Source: Variovorax paradoxus (GTDB lineage Bacteria; Pseudomonadota; Gammaproteobacteria; Burkholderiales; Burkholderiaceae_C). From it: a DNA stretch of 64,000 nucleotides. A program made the translations under genes and the position numbers. Within the stretch, counting starts at the first letter, position 1. Each line of letters starts with the position of its first letter. This document shows, in pieces, positions 1 to 8,289 of the stretch. The notes under the pieces were generated by a model. It saw only the letters and a list, made by a program, of their open reading frames with translations. It ran no database searches and was not told the DNA's origin. Location of the stretch: contig NZ_JAUSXL010000002.1 in the NCBI RefSeq assembly GCF_030815975.1, forward strand, positions 5,196,501-5,260,500, read 5' to 3'.

Positions 1-885
1 GGTGGTTTGGATCTGGAGGCCGAGCTCGTCGACCAGGCGCTTCGCGGCGGCGATGCCCTCGGGGCCCATCGGCAGGCGCGGCGGACGCGGCGCGCCGACC
101 GGCAAGCCCATGGCCGCCAGCAATGCCTTGGTGCCCGCCACGTAGGACTGGCCGGCGACGAAGTCGATCATCGGAAAGTGCCTGAACGCCAGTGCGCGCG
201 CTTCGGCCAGCTGGCCGGCCATGACGAGGTCGTACAGCCGCGCCATTTCGCCCGGCGCGCCGTTGGAAGGCACGGCCGCCCAGCCCACCGCGCCTTCGAC
301 ATACGACTCGAAGCCCATGATGCCGCCGAACACCGCCATGCGGCCTTCGGACAGCCGCATGATGTCGCGCACGCGGGTCACTTCGAGCGTCGATTCCTTG
401 ATGTAGCGGCAGTTGTCGATCTGCGAGAGCCGCGCCACCAGCGGCGGCTTCAGGTCGACGTTGGCGACGGCCGGATTGTTGTAGACCATGATCGGAATGC
501 CGATGGCGTCCGAGATGGTTTTGTAGTGCAGGAACAGCTCGTCATCGGTGGGGGTGCAGTAGAAAGGCGGCAGCACCATCACGCCGTTGGCGCCTTGCGC
601 CTCGGCGCGGCGGCTCAGGCGCACGGCGGCGCGCGTGTCTTCGGCGGTGGTGCCGATGAGCACCGGCACGCGGCCCGCGGCGCGGTCGATCACGGTCCGG
701 GCGACGAGCGCGATTTCGTCGTCGGACATCGACATGAATTCACCCGTCGAGCCGAGCGGGATCAGGCCATGGATGCCGGATTCGATCTGCCAGTCGACAT
801 AGCGCTCGAGGGTGGGTACGTCGACGTTGCCTTCGGCGTCGAAGGGCGTGACCATGATGGTGTAGGTGCCGCGGAAATCAGCCAT
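1..885 (-). CDS. DapA-family lyase/aldolase (C-terminus runs off the window)
   Basis: A dihydrodipicolinate synthase/N-acetylneuraminate lyase family TIM barrel of which 295 codons lie in the window; the family is about 300 residues, so only a few C-terminal residues are missing. The phosphate/carboxylate-binding GSTGE motif is near residues 45-49, the catalytic Tyr near 135 (VYNNP) and the Schiff-base Lys near 163 (YIKES), so a pyruvate-type aldolase or dehydratase reaction is likely. The substrate is unknown. It ends a minus-strand pair with a second DapA paralogue 12 bp upstream, both reading away from a LacI regulator. A genuine lysine-biosynthetic DapA is less likely given this catabolic setting. 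Confidence 0.85.
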   Translation of the reverse strand, partial: MADFRGTYTIMVTPFDAEGNVDVPTLERYVDWQIESGIHGLIPLGSTGEFMSMSDDEIALVARTVIDRAAGRVPVLIGTTAEDTRAAVRLSRRAEAQGANGVMVLPPFYCTPTDDELFLHYKTISDAIGIPIMVYNNPAVANVDLKPPLVARLSQIDNCRYIKESTLEVTRVRDIMRLSEGRMAVFGGIMGFESYVEGAVGWAAVPSNGAPGEMARLYDLVMAGQLAEARALAFRHFPMIDFVAGQSYVAGTKALLAAMGLPVGAPRPPRLPMGPEGIAAAKRLVDELGLQIQTT

Positions 886-897
886 GGAATGGATCGT

Positions 898-1857
898 TCA
901 AGAGGACGGGAAGTCGGAGTGGCCGCCACCCAGCAGGCCTGAGGCCAGCAGCGCCGCGCGGATGCGCGCCGTGTCGTCGGCCGGCACGGGCAGGAGCGGC
1001 GGGCGCGGGTCCGGATGGGGCAGCCGGCCGAGAAGATGCAGCGCCGTCTTCATGCGGTTGTGGGCGTCGAGCCAGGGCGCGCGGTAGAAGGCCCGGCACA
1101 GCGGCACCAGCCGCTCGTTGACCGCGCGTGCGGCGAGCAGGTCGCCGCGCGCGACGGCCTCGTGCAGCGCCACCAGCAGCCCGGCGGCCACGCTGCCCAG
1201 CCCCGAAAGAATGCCGTCCGCGCCATAGGCCAGCGAAGCGAACAGCCAGCTGTTGCTGCTGCTCAGCAGCGCGACGGGACGTGGCAGCGCGCGCAATGCC
1301 CGCAGGTTGTCCTCGTAGAGCTCGGGAATGTCGCTGCCCTCCTTCACCGCCACGATGGCCGGCACGTCCGTGCAAAGCTGCGCCAGTATGTCGGTCGAGT
1401 AAGCGAGGCCCGAGGCACGCGACAGCTGGAACAGCACGATCGGCAGGTTGTTCGCGGCGGCCACCTCGCTCACGAAGCGGCGGGCCATGTCGGGGCGCGC
1501 GCCCGCACCCTGCGCGAACACCGCGGGCGGAAACAGCAGCAAGGCCGAGGCTCCGGCCTGCGCCGCGTCGCGTGCCAACGCGCAGGCCCCGCGGGTGTCG
1601 TCGGCCACCACGCCGGCCACAACGGGCACCTGGCCGGCCGCGGCCACCGCCACCCGCACCACCTGGGCGCGTTCCGCGCGATCGAGCGATGTCGCTTCGC
1701 CCGCGTGTCCGTTGACCACCACCGCACGCACCCCGGGCGTGCCGGCGATGTCGCGCACATGGGCGGCCAGTGCGTCGTCGTCGACGCGGCCGTCCGGCAT
1801 GAAGGGGGTCAGGGTGGCGGGCCAGATGCCGCCGACTCCGGAGATGTGCATGGCCAT
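898..1857 (-). CDS. DapA-family protein with altered active site
   Basis: A 319-residue paralogue of the neighbouring aldolase. The Schiff-base Lys is kept (VAVKEGS), but the usual GSTGE loop reads NGHAGEA and the position of the catalytic Tyr (normally VYN.P) reads VLFQLSR, so that Tyr is absent. It may use different chemistry or be a weak aldolase. The start chosen is the ATG at 1857; another ATG lies two codons in (1851), and the frame stays open to 1959, but that extension covers the palindromic operator and looks non-coding. Probably co-transcribed with the gene at 1-885 and controlled by the divergent LacI regulator. Confidence 0.8.
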   Translation of the reverse strand: MAMHISGVGGIWPATLTPFMPDGRVDDDALAAHVRDIAGTPGVRAVVVNGHAGEATSLDRAERAQVVRVAVAAAGQVPVVAGVVADDTRGACALARDAAQAGASALLLFPPAVFAQGAGARPDMARRFVSEVAAANNLPIVLFQLSRASGLAYSTDILAQLCTDVPAIVAVKEGSDIPELYEDNLRALRALPRPVALLSSSNSWLFASLAYGADGILSGLGSVAAGLLVALHEAVARGDLLAARAVNERLVPLCRAFYRAPWLDAHNRMKTALHLLGRLPHPDPRPPLLPVPADDTARIRAALLASGLLGGGHSDFPSS

Positions 1858-1902
1858 CCTGTTTGTAGCGTCGCGAAAGCCGCCAGTATGCAATAACGCT
1901 GG

Positions 1903-2001
1903 AAACGATTGCAATCGTCGCCGACAATTCTGATCAACAATCAATTTCTTCTTGACCATTCACCTCTTGCAGAACTAGGATAAAAAAATGCAATCGTTTA
2001 C
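1903..2001. promoter_or_regulatory. Paired LacI-type operator sites
   Basis: A perfect 14-bp palindrome ACGATTGCAATCGT lies at 1905-1918, and a second copy of the same half-site (TGCAATCGTTTAC, inverted relative to the first) at 1989-2001. They flank the divergent promoter region between the DapA-like gene and the LacI gene. The central CG and odd symmetry fit LacI-family operators, and two sites about 85 bp apart could allow looping. Confidence 0.6.
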
Positions 2002-2028
2002 AAAAAACCGCTTTCGTAAGGCCGCACC

Positions 2029-3039
2029 ATGGCGGTGACGCTGCGCGACGTGGCCCGTGCCGCCGACGTTTCCATTGCCACGGCCTCGCGCGCACTGGCC
2101 GGCTCCAGCCTGACCAACCACGCCACGCAGCGGCACGTGATCCAGGTGGCCGCTGCCCTGGGCTACCGCACCAACACCTTCGCCCGGGCGCTCAAGACCA
2201 AGCGCTCGCGGCTCATCGGCCTCACCGTGCACAACCTGGAGAACGCCTCGTTCCAGGTGCTCGCCTCGGTGGTGCAGAAGCGCATGCAGGCGCTCGGCTA
2301 CCAGGTCATCCTGAGCATCAGCGCCGACGATCCCGAGCAGGAACGCGACATCTTCAAGACCCTTGTCGACCACAGCGTCGATGGCCTGATCGCCGTGCCC
2401 AACGGCGCCAACGGCGCCCAGCTGCTGGCCATGGAGCACGCCGACATCCCGGTGATCTGCGCGGTGCGCCGCGTCGAGGGCGCCACGCTCGAATCGGTGC
2501 TTGCGGGCGACCTCGACGGCGCCTACGCCGGCACCAGGCACCTGCTGGACCTCGGGCACCGGCGCATCGGCCTGATCGTGGGCATGAGCGACACCACCTC
2601 CGGCAAGGAGCGCCTCGCGGGCTACAAGCGGGCCATGCAGGAAGCGGGCCTGCCCATCGATCCGGCGCTGATCCAGGCCGGCCGCTATGCGCCCGAGACC
2701 GGCGTGGCGGCCGCCAATGCGCTGCTGTCGATGCCCACGCCGCCTTCGGCCCTGTTCGTGGCCAACCACGAGTCCTCGCTCGGCGTGCTGCGCGTGGTGT
2801 CGGAGCGCGGGCTGCTGATTCCCGACGACCTGTCGCTGCTGTTCTACGAAGACTCGCCCTGGTTCGAATGGCAGCGCCCCGCCATCAGCGTGGTGGACAG
2901 CGGCGCGGTCGAAATGGCCAACCTCGCGGTCGACCGGCTGGTGCAGCGCCTGGGCGGCGTGGCCAACAGCGGCCGCGAATACCGCGTCGGCTCGCGGCTG
3001 ATCCAGCGCGCCTCGTGCCGCGCCATCGCACCGGACTGA
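2029..3039 (+). CDS. LacI-family transcriptional regulator
   Basis: A 336-residue DNA-binding repressor/activator. The N-terminus has the LacI helix-turn-helix and hinge helix (TLRDVARAADVS, residues 4-15, then ATASRAL), followed by a periplasmic-binding-protein-like effector domain from about residue 62. It is divergent from two DapA-like genes, with an inverted pair of operator sites between them, and co-directional with the CoA catabolic genes downstream. The effector is probably a small sugar acid or carboxylate handled by these enzymes (inference). Confidence 0.9.
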   Translation: MAVTLRDVARAADVSIATASRALAGSSLTNHATQRHVIQVAAALGYRTNTFARALKTKRSRLIGLTVHNLENASFQVLASVVQKRMQALGYQVILSISADDPEQERDIFKTLVDHSVDGLIAVPNGANGAQLLAMEHADIPVICAVRRVEGATLESVLAGDLDGAYAGTRHLLDLGHRRIGLIVGMSDTTSGKERLAGYKRAMQEAGLPIDPALIQAGRYAPETGVAAANALLSMPTPPSALFVANHESSLGVLRVVSERGLLIPDDLSLLFYEDSPWFEWQRPAISVVDSGAVEMANLAVDRLVQRLGGVANSGREYRVGSRLIQRASCRAIAPD

Positions 3040-3056
3040 AACAACTTCTCCCCGAC

Positions 3057-3440
3057 ATGCCCTATCTCGAAATCCTGGCGCCGAGCGCGCCCGAAACCCG
3101 CAAGCGCACCGCCAGCCGCGCGCTGACCGACGGCGTCGTCGCGTCGTTCGGCGTCGAGCCCTCGACCGTGACCCTTTATTTCATGCCCGTCGCGCCGCAC
3201 GACTACGCCCACGAGGGCCAGCTGGGCCACGACGGTGGCGAAGAGGGCCCGCGCGTGTTCGTCAAGGTGCATGCCTACCGCCGCACGCGTGACCAGCGCC
3301 GCGCGCTGGCGGCCGCCATCACGCCCGCGCTGGCGGCGTGCTTCGCCACCACCGGCGAGAACGTGGCCGTCTATTTCCTCGACCGCGAACGCGACGAAGT
3401 CGCGCACGACGGCCACCTGGCCAGCGACGAATCCGCCTGA
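3057..3440 (+). CDS. Tautomerase-family small protein
   Basis: A 127-residue protein beginning Met-Pro-Tyr-Leu; after Met removal the N-terminal Pro would be the general acid/base of the 4-oxalocrotonate tautomerase superfamily. Length is twice that of classic 4-OT subunits, so it could be a fused two-repeat form (5-carboxymethyl-2-hydroxymuconate isomerase-like). It begins 18 bp after the LacI gene and ends 5 bp before the acyl-CoA dehydrogenase, implying one transcript. The frame continues open upstream into the LacI gene, but the Pro-2 start is the sensible one. Confidence 0.65.
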   Translation: MPYLEILAPSAPETRKRTASRALTDGVVASFGVEPSTVTLYFMPVAPHDYAHEGQLGHDGGEEGPRVFVKVHAYRRTRDQRRALAAAITPALAACFATTGENVAVYFLDRERDEVAHDGHLASDESA

Positions 3441-3445
3441 AGACC

Positions 3446-4588
3446 ATGACCCATTTCCTCACCGAAGACCAGATCTCGCTGCGCGACACCGCGCGCCGCT
3501 TCGCCGAGGGCGAAGTGCTGCCGCGCGCCGCAGCCATCGACCGCGAAGACAAGTTCGACCGCGTGCTGTACCGCGGCATGGCCGAGCTCGGCCTGTTCGG
3601 CGTGAGCCTGCCCGAGGCGGCCGGCGGCTCGGGCTTCGATACCGTCAGCACCTGCCTCGTGATGGAAGAACTGGCGCGCTGCTCGGGCGCCATCGGCAAC
3701 GCGTTCGCGATTCCCGTCGAGGCGGCGCTGTTCCTGCATCACCACGGCAACCCGAGCCAGAAGGCGCTGATCCCCGGCATCCTCGACGGCTCCATCGTCA
3801 TGGCCACCGCCATGTCCGAGCCCGACTTCGGCTCCGACGTGGCCAGCATCACCACCACCGCGCGCGCCGTGGACGACGGCTGGGTGCTCAACGGCACCAA
3901 GGCCTGGGTCACGCTCGGCGGCGTGGCCGACCGCATCATGGTGTTCGCGCGCACCGGCAAGGAGGCCGGCCACAAGTCGATCAGCTGCTTCATGGTCGAT
4001 GCGCACCAGGCCGGCGTGAGCCGCGGCAAGAACGAAGAACTGCTCGGCATGCACGGCCTGGAAGACTGCCAGATCGTGCTGCAGGACGTGCACGTGCCCA
4101 GGACCGCGCTGATCGGCGCCGAGAACCAGGCCTTCAAGACGGCCATGGGCAACTTCAACTTCAGCCGGCTGCTGATGTCGTCCATGGCGCTTGGCATGGC
4201 GCAGGCCGCGATGGAAGACGCCGTGGCCTACGCCACCACGCGCAAGCAGTTCGGCGAGCCGATCATGAACTTCCAGGCGATCCAGTTCATGGTGGCCGAC
4301 ATGGCCACCGACATTGCCGCGGCGCGCCTCTTGATCCATCACGGCGCGCGGCTGCAGGACGCCGGCCACTCGATCGCCAAGGAAGGCGCGCAGGCCAAGC
4401 TCTTCACCACCGACATGGCGATGCGCCACGTGTCGAATGCGCTGCAGATCCACGGCGGCAACGGCTATTCGCGCGACTATCGCATCGAGCGCATCTTCCG
4501 CGACGTGCGCCTGGCGCAGATCTACGAAGGCACCAACCAGATCCAGCGCCTGATCATCTCGCGCCAGGTCGTCAAAGAACTGGCCTGA
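3446..4588 (+). CDS. Acyl-CoA dehydrogenase
   Basis: A 380-residue FAD-dependent acyl-CoA dehydrogenase with the full N-terminal helical, middle beta and C-terminal helical architecture. The C-terminal YEGTNQIQR carries the catalytic Glu of the medium-chain type. It removes two hydrogens from an acyl-CoA and passes electrons to ETF. The ATG at 3446 follows the tautomerase stop by 5 bp; a CoA-transferase follows 13 bp later, so an acid is probably activated, oxidised and hydrated by successive genes here. Confidence 0.9.
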   Translation: MTHFLTEDQISLRDTARRFAEGEVLPRAAAIDREDKFDRVLYRGMAELGLFGVSLPEAAGGSGFDTVSTCLVMEELARCSGAIGNAFAIPVEAALFLHHHGNPSQKALIPGILDGSIVMATAMSEPDFGSDVASITTTARAVDDGWVLNGTKAWVTLGGVADRIMVFARTGKEAGHKSISCFMVDAHQAGVSRGKNEELLGMHGLEDCQIVLQDVHVPRTALIGAENQAFKTAMGNFNFSRLLMSSMALGMAQAAMEDAVAYATTRKQFGEPIMNFQAIQFMVADMATDIAAARLLIHHGARLQDAGHSIAKEGAQAKLFTTDMAMRHVSNALQIHGGNGYSRDYRIERIFRDVRLAQIYEGTNQIQRLIISRQVVKELA

Positions 4589-4601
4589 GGACGCGGCCAT
4601 C

Positions 4602-6206
4602 ATGATCGACTGCATCACCCCCGACGCCGCCGCCGCCGCGCTGCTGCGCGATGGCGACATGGTGCTGGCCGGCGGCAACGGCGGCTCGGGCGTGCCCGAA
4701 GCCGTGTTCGAAGCCATCGAGCGGCGCTTCACGGCCGGCGACGGCCCGCACGGCCTCACGCTGTTCCACGTCACCGGCGTGGGCGCGCTCACCGAAAAGG
4801 GGCTGTGCCACTTCGCGCACCCGGGCCTGGTGCGCCGCGTGATCGGCGGCAACTTCGGCATGCAGCTGCCGTTCATGAAGATGATCCTCGCGCAGGACGT
4901 GGAGGCCTACAACTTCCCGCAGGGCGTCATGACGCACCTGTGCCGCGCCATGGCGGGCCGCCAGCCCGGCGTGCTCACGCACGTGGGCCTCGAAACCTAC
5001 ATGGACCCGCGCCAGGACGGCGGCCGCATGAACGCGCGCACCACCGAGGCGCTGGTCGAGCTGGTGCACGTGGCCGGGCGCGACTGGCTGTTCTACCGCG
5101 CGCCCGGCGTGCCGAAGGTGGCGCTGATCCGCGGCACCTCGGCCGACGAAGATGGCTACGTGAGCATGGAGCACGAAGCCACCGCGCGCGAAGACCTCTC
5201 GATGGCGCAGGCCGTGCACAACGCCGGCGGCATCGTCATCTGCCAGGTCAAGCGCATCGTGAAGCGCGGCACGCTGCATCCGCACATGGTCAAGATCCCG
5301 GGCTTCCTGATCGATCACTTCGTGGTCGAGCCCGAGCAGATGCAGACCTACACCACGCGCTACGACCCGGCGCGCTGCGGCGAGACGGTGGTGCCCGCTT
5401 CGAGCATCGCGCCCGACCCGCTCGACGTGCGCCGCGTGGTGGCAAGGCGCGCGGCCTTCGAGCTGCGCCCGCGCGATGTGGTGAACCTCGGCGTGGGCAT
5501 CTCCGCGATGATTCCCAACGTGGCCTCGGAAGAAGGCATTGCCGATCTCATCACGCTCACGGTCGAGTCGGGTGTGGTCGGCGGCGTGCCCGGCCATGCG
5601 CGCGAGTTCGGCACCTCGGTGAACCCGCGCGCGATCCTCGACCAGTCGTACCAGTTCGACTTCTACGACGGCGGCGGCCTGAGCTGCGCGTTCCTTTCGT
5701 TCGCGCAGGTCGACCCGCAAAGCAACGTTAACGTCACGCGCTTCGGCAAGCGCTACGACGGCGCGGGCGGCTTCATCAACATCACGCAGAACACGCAGCG
5801 CCTGGTGTTCAACGGCTCGCTGACAGGCGGCGACTTCGACATCGGCGTGACTGACGGCAAGCTCGACATTCGCCGCGACGGCGCATTCAAGAAGTTCGTG
5901 CCGGCCGTCGACCAGATCAGCTTCTCGGGGCGGCTCGCGCGCGAGCGCGGCCAGCAAGTGAGCTTCGTGACCGACCGCGCCGTGTTCGAACTCGAAGCCG
6001 ACGGGCTCGTGCTCACCGAGATCGCGCCCGGAGTGCGCCTGAAGGAAGACGTGCTCGAGAAGATCGGCTTCGCGGTGCGCGTCAGCGAGCAGCTGCGCAC
6101 CATGGACGCACGCATCTTCCGCAGCGGCCCCATGGGCGTGCACGACGAGTTCATTGCGAAAGCGCCGCGCCACGCGGGCAACGCGGCGCAGGGAGAACGG
6201 GCATGA
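4602..6206 (+). CDS. Acyl CoA:acetate/3-oxoacid CoA-transferase, fused alpha-beta
   Basis: A 534-residue family I CoA-transferase in which both half-domains are one chain, as in YdiF/acetoacetate:CoA transferases. The predicted nucleophilic Glu is near residue 322 in TVESG, followed by the glycine-rich loop VVGGVPGH. It transfers CoA from acetyl- or succinyl-CoA to a carboxylic acid. Its stop overlaps the start of the MaoC gene by 4 bp (ATGA), a sign of translational coupling. The substrate is not determined by sequence. Confidence 0.88.
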   Translation: MIDCITPDAAAAALLRDGDMVLAGGNGGSGVPEAVFEAIERRFTAGDGPHGLTLFHVTGVGALTEKGLCHFAHPGLVRRVIGGNFGMQLPFMKMILAQDVEAYNFPQGVMTHLCRAMAGRQPGVLTHVGLETYMDPRQDGGRMNARTTEALVELVHVAGRDWLFYRAPGVPKVALIRGTSADEDGYVSMEHEATAREDLSMAQAVHNAGGIVICQVKRIVKRGTLHPHMVKIPGFLIDHFVVEPEQMQTYTTRYDPARCGETVVPASSIAPDPLDVRRVVARRAAFELRPRDVVNLGVGISAMIPNVASEEGIADLITLTVESGVVGGVPGHAREFGTSVNPRAILDQSYQFDFYDGGGLSCAFLSFAQVDPQSNVNVTRFGKRYDGAGGFINITQNTQRLVFNGSLTGGDFDIGVTDGKLDIRRDGAFKKFVPAVDQISFSGRLARERGQQVSFVTDRAVFELEADGLVLTEIAPGVRLKEDVLEKIGFAVRVSEQLRTMDARIFRSGPMGVHDEFIAKAPRHAGNAAQGERA

Positions 6207-6664
6207 GCGACGTGTATTTCGAAGACGTCGCGATCGGCGCCGAGCTGCGCAGCAAGAGCCACGTCGTGAGCGCCGAAGACATCGGCCGCTTCTGCGACCT
6301 CACGCACGACCACCACCCGCTGCACACCGATGCTGGCTACGCGCAGTCGCGCGGCTTTCCGGGCGTCATTGCGCACGGTCTGTTCGGCCTCTCGCTGATG
6401 GAGGGGCTCAAGACCGCCTTGAAGATCTACGAGAACAGCTCCATCGCTTCGCTCGGCTGGGATCAGGTCCGATTCTTGCGGCCTGTGGTTGCAGGCGATG
6501 CGGTGCACGTGGTGTTCCGCTTCACCGACAAACGTCTTTCGGCGCGTGGCGGCCGCGGCGTGGTGACCGAGAGCCTGCAGCTCGTCAACCAGCGCGCAGA
6601 GCCCGTGATCGAAGCCGTGCACGTGGCATTGGTCGCTTGTCGAGAAGCGGCCGAGCCGGCCTGA
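6203..6664 (+). CDS. MaoC-family enoyl-CoA hydratase
   Basis: A 153-residue single hot-dog hydratase. The MaoC Asp-His catalytic segment is visible as CDLTHDHHPLHTD around residues 31-43, followed by the conserved PGVIAHGL. It would add water to an enoyl-CoA produced by the upstream acyl-CoA dehydrogenase. It overlaps the CoA-transferase by 4 bp and closes the tautomerase-dehydrogenase-transferase-hydratase unit; 58 bp separate it from the ABC receptor. Confidence 0.87.
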   Translation: MSDVYFEDVAIGAELRSKSHVVSAEDIGRFCDLTHDHHPLHTDAGYAQSRGFPGVIAHGLFGLSLMEGLKTALKIYENSSIASLGWDQVRFLRPVVAGDAVHVVFRFTDKRLSARGGRGVVTESLQLVNQRAEPVIEAVHVALVACREAAEPA

Positions 6665-6722
6665 TTCCGATTGCCCTGAGTTCTTCTCTTTCATTCCTCC
6701 CTGTCTTCAACGAAAGCATCTC

Positions 6723-7565
6723 ATGCACATGATCAAACTGTCCCTGGGTTTCTTCGTCGGCCTCGTGCTGAGCGGCTCGGTCCTTGCCCAGACCTGCACA
6801 CCCAAGGTCTCGGCCGAACACCTGACCGCACCCGGCAAGCTCCAGATGTCCACCAACCCGACGCTGCCGCCACAGCAGTTCGTCGACAGCAAGGGCGAGC
6901 TCCAGGGGCTCAACATCGAACTCGGCCGCGCCGTCGCGAAGCAGCTGTGCCTGGAACCCGTCTTCGTGCGCATGGACATGCCGCCGATGGTGCCCGCGCT
7001 GCAGGCCGGCCGCTTCGACGTGATCAACACCGGCCTGTTCTGGACCGAGGAGCGCTCCAAGCTCATGTTCCAGGTGCCGTACGGCCAGCAATCGATGAGC
7101 ATCTACACCGTGCCCAACAGCAAGCTCGCCGTGAGCAAGTTCGAAGACCTCTCGGGCCACGTCGTCGGCATCGAGACCGGCACCTACGCGGAGCGCAAGT
7201 CGCGCGAATCGAATGCGGCCATGGTCGCCAAGGGCATGGCACCGATCGACTTCCGCACCTTTGCAACGGCCTCCGAAACCACGGCCGCACTGCGCGCCGG
7301 ACAGCTCGAAGCGGGCATCAACATCGACGAGACGGCCATTGCCTTCGAGGAGCGCGGCATCGTCAAGATCCGCGCGAGCGGTCTCTACGGCACCGACATC
7401 ACGCTGTCGTTCCGCGACCGCGCGGTCGCCGATGCCGTCGCGCAGGCCCTGACCGACCTGAAGGCCGATGGCACCTACGACAAGCTGTTCGACAAGTTCC
7501 GCATGACGCGCCTCAAGGACACCACCAAGTTCGCGATCCGCGGCCCCGGCCCGGTACCGAAGTAA
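6723..7565 (+). CDS. Amino-acid-type ABC transporter substrate-binding protein
   Basis: A 280-residue periplasmic receptor of SBP family 3 with a signal peptide (hydrophobic run residues 5-20, cleavage near VLAQT). Conserved lobes such as GLNIELGRAVAKQL and EDLSGHVVGIETGTYAE are typical of polar amino acid or opine receptors. A permease follows 21 bp downstream and a hydantoinase after that, suggesting import of a hydantoin-, carbamoyl- or amino-acid-like compound. No ATPase gene is in the cluster. Confidence 0.88.
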   Translation: MHMIKLSLGFFVGLVLSGSVLAQTCTPKVSAEHLTAPGKLQMSTNPTLPPQQFVDSKGELQGLNIELGRAVAKQLCLEPVFVRMDMPPMVPALQAGRFDVINTGLFWTEERSKLMFQVPYGQQSMSIYTVPNSKLAVSKFEDLSGHVVGIETGTYAERKSRESNAAMVAKGMAPIDFRTFATASETTAALRAGQLEAGINIDETAIAFEERGIVKIRASGLYGTDITLSFRDRAVADAVAQALTDLKADGTYDKLFDKFRMTRLKDTTKFAIRGPGPVPK

Positions 7566-7586
7566 GCAAGCCGAGAGGGCCCGGGC

Positions 7587-8267
7587 GTGTTCAATTTCGA
7601 TGCCTTCCTGTCCTACTTCGTCAACCCGTTCCTCCTGGGGGGCGTGGGAATCACGATCGGGCTGACCATTGCGACCATCGCGATCGGCCTGGCCCTGGCG
7701 CTTCCCCTGGCGCTGGGCAGCATGTCTACGCATCGATTCCTGTCGGCGCCGGCGCGCTTCTACATCTGGGTCTTTCGCGGCACGCCGCTGCTGGTGCAAA
7801 TCGTCATCATCTACACCGGCCTGCCGCAGCTGGGCCTGCGCTTCGACGTGCTGACCTCCGCGGTGCTGGCACTGAGCCTGAACGAAGCCGCATACCTGTC
7901 GGAGACCATTCGCGGCGGATTCTCCGCCATCGCCAAGGGGCAGATCGAAGCGGCCAAAGCGCTGAGCCTGTCGCGCTTTGCCACCCTGCGGCTGGTGACG
8001 CTGCCGCAAGTGCTGCGCGTGATCATTCCGCCGCTGGGCAATTCGGTGAACGGCTTGCTCAAGGCCACGTCGCTGGCCTCGGTGATCTCGATGGAAGAGC
8101 TGATGCGCCGCGCGCAGGTGCTCATGCAGGAGAAATTCGAAGTGCTCGAACTCTATTGCGTTGCGGCCTGCTTCTACCTCGTGCTGACCACGCTCTGGGA
8201 TCGCGTGCAGGTGCGGCTGGAGCGGCACTACGGCAGGGGCTACGCGGTGGCGCGCGGCGCGGCTTGA
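7587..8267 (+). CDS. Amino-acid ABC transporter permease (HisM/GlnP type)
   Basis: A 226-residue inner-membrane permease with about five hydrophobic segments and the conserved cytoplasmic EAA loop (EAAYLSETIRGGFSAIAKGQIEAAKAL region, residues about 97-123) that contacts the ATPase. It starts at GTG 7587 with a purine-rich ribosome site (gagagg, 7573-7578). It presumably works with the receptor just upstream and with an ATPase encoded elsewhere, since none is present here. Confidence 0.88.
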   Translation: MFNFDAFLSYFVNPFLLGGVGITIGLTIATIAIGLALALPLALGSMSTHRFLSAPARFYIWVFRGTPLLVQIVIIYTGLPQLGLRFDVLTSAVLALSLNEAAYLSETIRGGFSAIAKGQIEAAKALSLSRFATLRLVTLPQVLRVIIPPLGNSVNGLLKATSLASVISMEELMRRAQVLMQEKFEVLELYCVAACFYLVLTTLWDRVQVRLERHYGRGYAVARGAA

Positions 8268-8289
8268 ACCGGATTCATCTGAACCAACC

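Noticed and set aside
7..942. 311-codon plus-strand frame at the left edge
   Set aside because: It is the shadow of the DapA-like gene on the minus strand, with His/Arg-rich composition typical of antisense frames in GC-rich DNA.
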